NCBI GenBank assembly: GCA_015232865.1
Contig: JADFYU010000055.1
Coordinates: 1-15,575 of the forward strand
Direction: 5' to 3'
Source: Magnetococcales bacterium
GTDB lineage: Bacteria > Pseudomonadota > Magnetococcia > Magnetococcales > UBA8363
Length of the DNA: 15,575 nt
Part shown: one piece after another, positions 13,247 to 15,575 of the stretch
Position numbering within the stretch: position 1 is the first letter of the stretch
Layout: every line of letters starts with the position of its first letter
Position numbers and translations under genes: made by a program
Notes under the pieces: model-generated
What the model saw: only the letters and a program-made list of their open reading frames with translations
What the model was told of the DNA's origin: nothing
Database searches by the model: none

Positions 13247-15461
13247 GATCCAACTCCTGGGATGATGGAAGGGAAGAGTGGCCAGCAAAGAGACCGCCAA
13301 GAAGGCAATCATCATCATTCTTCTTCCCTATCCGACCAAGAATCCCGGATGGATCAGGTAGCAATTGAATGGCCTGTGCAAAAAACTCTAGTTTTTGTTC
13401 AATGGGTTGATCTGAATCCCACTCGCCACGCAAATTCCAGATGCCCATACGTGTCAGATGTCCGAAGAGGATACAGCGGGTGTCACCAAGGGTTGGTTTG
13501 ACTCCCCCTAAACGAAGTGCTTCAATATCCCTGTCAATGATGCAGAGTAGTTGTTCGGCATTGTCGAACAATTGACTTTCTATAACATTCCCATATTCCC
13601 GACAGACAAAAACCGTATCCACAATAGATGAACCGGTTCCATGAATGTGAATAGAACCGCCCATTTCTGCTGGACAGGGAATGGAGGCCGAGCAGGTCAA
13701 ACCAGCATCTAGAATGGCAACGCCGATTGCATGATATGCTTCCAGCTTGTTATGATGATAGGTAAACGCTAGGGGGGCTCCAGGTTTCAAAGCTTTGGCC
13801 ATCCTGGAGTAGGCTTTGGACAACCCGTCGGTAAAATGCTCAAGACCACGTGACTGAGAGGCATTGCCAGTCAGTTCGTCCTCATGTTTTGAGTTTTCTG
13901 CACCCCATCGAGATAATTCTTCCTTGGCAATACGTTTTAGCCAGACGAAACAAAAGTCCATCAATTCTCCATACTGTACATTGCCGAAGTAAGGGGGATC
14001 TGTAAAAACAGCATCAAGGCTGTTCTCTTGCAGTTCGATATCGGTAGCACTATGGCATTGCAAATGAACTTGGCGAGGTAGAAGTACCTTGCCATTTGAC
14101 CGAGCCTCACCGATCCATTCGCCAGGAATAGGGATCTTAATCTTTTGAGATCCTCGATGGTCCACTTCGAACGGATGGTTGCAATATGTCTTGGCTTTTG
14201 CATATTTGTCTATTATGTTTCGCCAACCGCCGCTGCCTACATTGATTCCACGACCGTTGTTGATTCCAAGCAGATTGGATTCACATTGAATAAGGCCAAC
14301 GGGGAAACCGTGAATAGAGAAAATATCCAGGGCTTTTAAGGCCATAACGTCGTATCGGCATAGCATGTTCTGATAGCGGAGCAAATCTGACAGATTAGTT
14401 GCCAAGGCGCGCCGGATACGCGGATCATCCACTTTGTCGATGAATCTGGCACTCCATTCCAATCCTAACAATTGCCGAGCGTTGAACATTTCTCGGTAAT
14501 GACGATATCCCCATCGATGAAGTCGGCCTGTCTCATCCCCTAAAGGGATCTTCTCCTCGGGGACAAATTGGGATTCTGTTTCTTGCCAAAGACGTTCAGC
14601 AAGGGCATAAGCCTCTAAATCGTTAGTATCCGGCTTTTTAAAGAATCGTCCTTTGTGTTCAGCCTTGCAATGATGGCAGTGGTATTCGATGGCGAACATC
14701 CGGTGTTCAGGAGGCCCTAATTCGGGTTTTGGATAGCTGTTTTTCCGACCACAATGGCGGCAATGACATTTCCCCCTCTTGGCAACACCTTCAAGACGCA
14801 ATACTGTTCCGCATTCATCGCAGGTTCCTGGCATTTTTGGATCATCTACTTCGCAAAGTTCCCCGCATTGAGGACACACAAGAACATTTTTCGGATGACG
14901 CCGAGCCTTAGCCATCATGAATCCAGGAAACAGGTCAATATTTTTTCCACATTCTTCGCAAGGCAGAGTCTTGATCCATAGGTAGCTTTTTACTGGGGCA
15001 TCGTTGCAGCCGCATTTCAAGCAATGGGTATACTGGAGGCGACCAGCTTTTTGTTCAAGTTCTCGCATAAGAGAATCGGATGCAGTTCGGTATGCGGTTA
15101 GATCAAGATGATCGATTTCCTCATGCACGATCCAGGCGGACATTGGGTTAATATCGAACCCTGTCACATCGCATCCAACCCGGTTTGCCTCCAACAGAGG
15201 AATGCCTCCTCCCATGAAAGGGTCTGCAACCTTTTTACCAGGGAATGAATGTGATTGAAAATAGGTGTCTGCTACAGGTCCGTCCCCGAATTCACTGAGT
15301 ATAAGTCCCCGGAAAAGGGTGCCTGGACGGCGCGCAAACCATTTGTGCACGGCTATTATGGGCCGGTAATTCTGTTGAATCTGTTTCTCTTTCATAGCCA
15401 TACGGGCGATGAAGGGAATATCGAAATTCTTCTCTATGGTCATTGCAGCCGGGTTCTCCAT
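13230..15461 (-). CDS. DUF1156-type N6-adenine DNA methyltransferase with zinc-ribbon insert
   Basis: The product is 743 aa from the ATG at 15461. The N-terminus (EKQIQQNYRPIIAVHKWFARRP) is the DUF1156 signature of COG1743 DNA methylases. DPFMGGG (about 80-86) with GFDINP is the S-adenosylmethionine-binding motif I, and TDPPYFGNVQYG (DPPY about 488-491) is the catalytic motif IV of amino-methyltransferases. Between them, residues about 147-265 hold six cysteine clusters (CLKC, CEEC, CPQC, CDEC, CHCRHC, CHHC), a set of zinc ribbons that probably contacts DNA. The gene begins only 4 bp inside the right terminal repeat; AGGA for the 15461 start lies within the repeat, and a second start at 15443 (MTIEKNF) is possible. 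Its 3' end overlaps the nuclease gene. It is the modification half of a restriction-modification pair. Confidence 0.9.
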   Translation of the reverse strand: MENPAAMTIEKNFDIPFIARMAMKEKQIQQNYRPIIAVHKWFARRPGTLFRGLILSEFGDGPVADTYFQSHSFPGKKVADPFMGGGIPLLEANRVGCDVTGFDINPMSAWIVHEEIDHLDLTAYRTASDSLMRELEQKAGRLQYTHCLKCGCNDAPVKSYLWIKTLPCEECGKNIDLFPGFMMAKARRHPKNVLVCPQCGELCEVDDPKMPGTCDECGTVLRLEGVAKRGKCHCRHCGRKNSYPKPELGPPEHRMFAIEYHCHHCKAEHKGRFFKKPDTNDLEAYALAERLWQETESQFVPEEKIPLGDETGRLHRWGYRHYREMFNARQLLGLEWSARFIDKVDDPRIRRALATNLSDLLRYQNMLCRYDVMALKALDIFSIHGFPVGLIQCESNLLGINNGRGINVGSGGWRNIIDKYAKAKTYCNHPFEVDHRGSQKIKIPIPGEWIGEARSNGKVLLPRQVHLQCHSATDIELQENSLDAVFTDPPYFGNVQYGELMDFCFVWLKRIAKEELSRWGAENSKHEDELTGNASQSRGLEHFTDGLSKAYSRMAKALKPGAPLAFTYHHNKLEAYHAIGVAILDAGLTCSASIPCPAEMGGSIHIHGTGSSIVDTVFVCREYGNVIESQLFDNAEQLLCIIDRDIEALRLGGVKPTLGDTRCILFGHLTRMGIWNLRGEWDSDQPIEQKLEFFAQAIQLLPDPSGILGRIGKKNDDDCLLGGLFAGHSSLPSSQELDHAISF

Positions 15462-15464
15462 AAC

Positions 15465-15575
15465 ACCTAAATCCTGCAACCTGATGGCATAATTTCAGAG
15501 AAAAAGGTAGACTCCTCAGTGAGATAAGATTGAATTTCAACCTTCTAAGGAGTCACCTTTTTCATGAAGGAGAAT
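15465..15575 (-). repeat. Right 111-bp terminal inverted repeat
   Basis: This is the reverse complement of 1-111 apart from position 15498. Its inner edge, ACCTAAATCC, lies 3 bp outside the ATG at 15461 of the adenine methyltransferase gene, so the repeat supplies the ribosome site and any local promoter of that gene. The window ends exactly at the repeat's outer edge, so nothing can be said about target-site duplications or about what lies beyond. Confidence 0.93.
15501..15562. terminator. Hairpin in right repeat, possible bidirectional terminator
   Basis: Mirror copy of the 17-bp hairpin of the left repeat, with A-tract and T-tract on either side; the mismatch at 15498 lies outside the stem. 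If it terminates transcription it would shield the methyltransferase-nuclease pair from read-through, leaving under 40 bp of repeat (15465-15500) for a promoter. Confidence 0.45.

Noticed and set aside
13247..13318. 24-residue N-terminal extension of the nuclease resembling a signal peptide
   Set aside because: It is translated from within the methyltransferase 3' end in another frame; the ATG at 13246 has a proper AGGAG, and a secreted restriction enzyme makes no sense.
6915..15461. Class 1 or class 2 DISARM, BREX or type I restriction system
   Set aside because: The methyltransferases could suggest it, but there is no DrmA/DrmB/DrmC, SNF2 helicase, PglZ, BrxC-type ATPase, HsdR or HsdS in the window.
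1..15575. Autonomous transposon
   Set aside because: Terminal repeats exist, but the only recombination gene is a serine recombinase without its catalytic half; no DDE or HUH transposase is encoded, and outside flanks are not visible.

Overview
The window looks like a stretch of a proteobacterial accessory genome. MucR/Ros-type zinc fingers, and a serine recombinase followed by a small helix-turn-helix (HTH) gene in an overlapping pair, suggest an alphaproteobacterium or a relative such as the magnetococci. That placement is inference from family distribution. No rRNA, tRNA, housekeeping gene or CRISPR array is visible. Both ends are the same 111-bp sequence in inverted orientation (one mismatch), and each copy contains a long hairpin. 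The window is therefore either a segment bounded by two inverted copies of a mobile or repeated element, or a contig whose assembly broke inside that element.

Layout. (1) 1-111: left terminal repeat, which cuts into a zinc-ribbon gene. (2) 112-3376, + strand: three overlapping or coupled genes. Two encode arrays of about five WWxC..GHxW..CPYC zinc-ribbon units (DUF4379/PF14311-like) ending in a MucR/Ros-type C2H2 finger. The third is an 84-aa protein with a related, stretched finger. The first gene is broken at its 5' end by the repeat and by a one-base frameshift. (3) 3402-5058, - strand: a phage tail/baseplate-hub-like gene, apparently lacking its 5' end, and a small beta-rich protein. (4) 5075-6882, + strand: a large serine recombinase without the catalytic-serine half, its overlapping HTH partner and a 74-aa acidic helical protein. 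The truncated 5' ends of the tail gene and the recombinase meet head to head near 5030-5075. (5) 6915-11972, - strand: a four-gene overlapping operon in the transcription order C5-cytosine DNA methyltransferase, HD-domain hydrolase, ORC/CDC6-like AAA ATPase, and an uncharacterised protein made of two similar Rossmann-like halves. (6) 11973-12199: an AT-rich gap likely to hold the promoter of that operon. (7) 12200-15461, - strand: a DUF1156-type N6-adenine DNA methyltransferase with an internal block of zinc-binding cysteine pairs, overlapping a PD-(D/E)xK nuclease, which reads as a restriction-modification pair. (8) 15465-15575: right terminal repeat.

How the genes may work together. The right half is a defence cassette: an adenine-methylating restriction-modification pair followed in the same direction by a cytosine methyltransferase operon whose other products (metal-dependent HD hydrolase, AAA ATPase, tandem Rossmann-like protein) do not make up any restriction or DISARM/BREX set that I know. 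This operon is the best candidate for an undescribed system. The left half is a candidate family of nucleic-acid-binding zinc-array proteins. The middle is eroded prophage or integrative-element debris. The window contains no intact transposase or integrase, so mobility would have to be supplied in trans.
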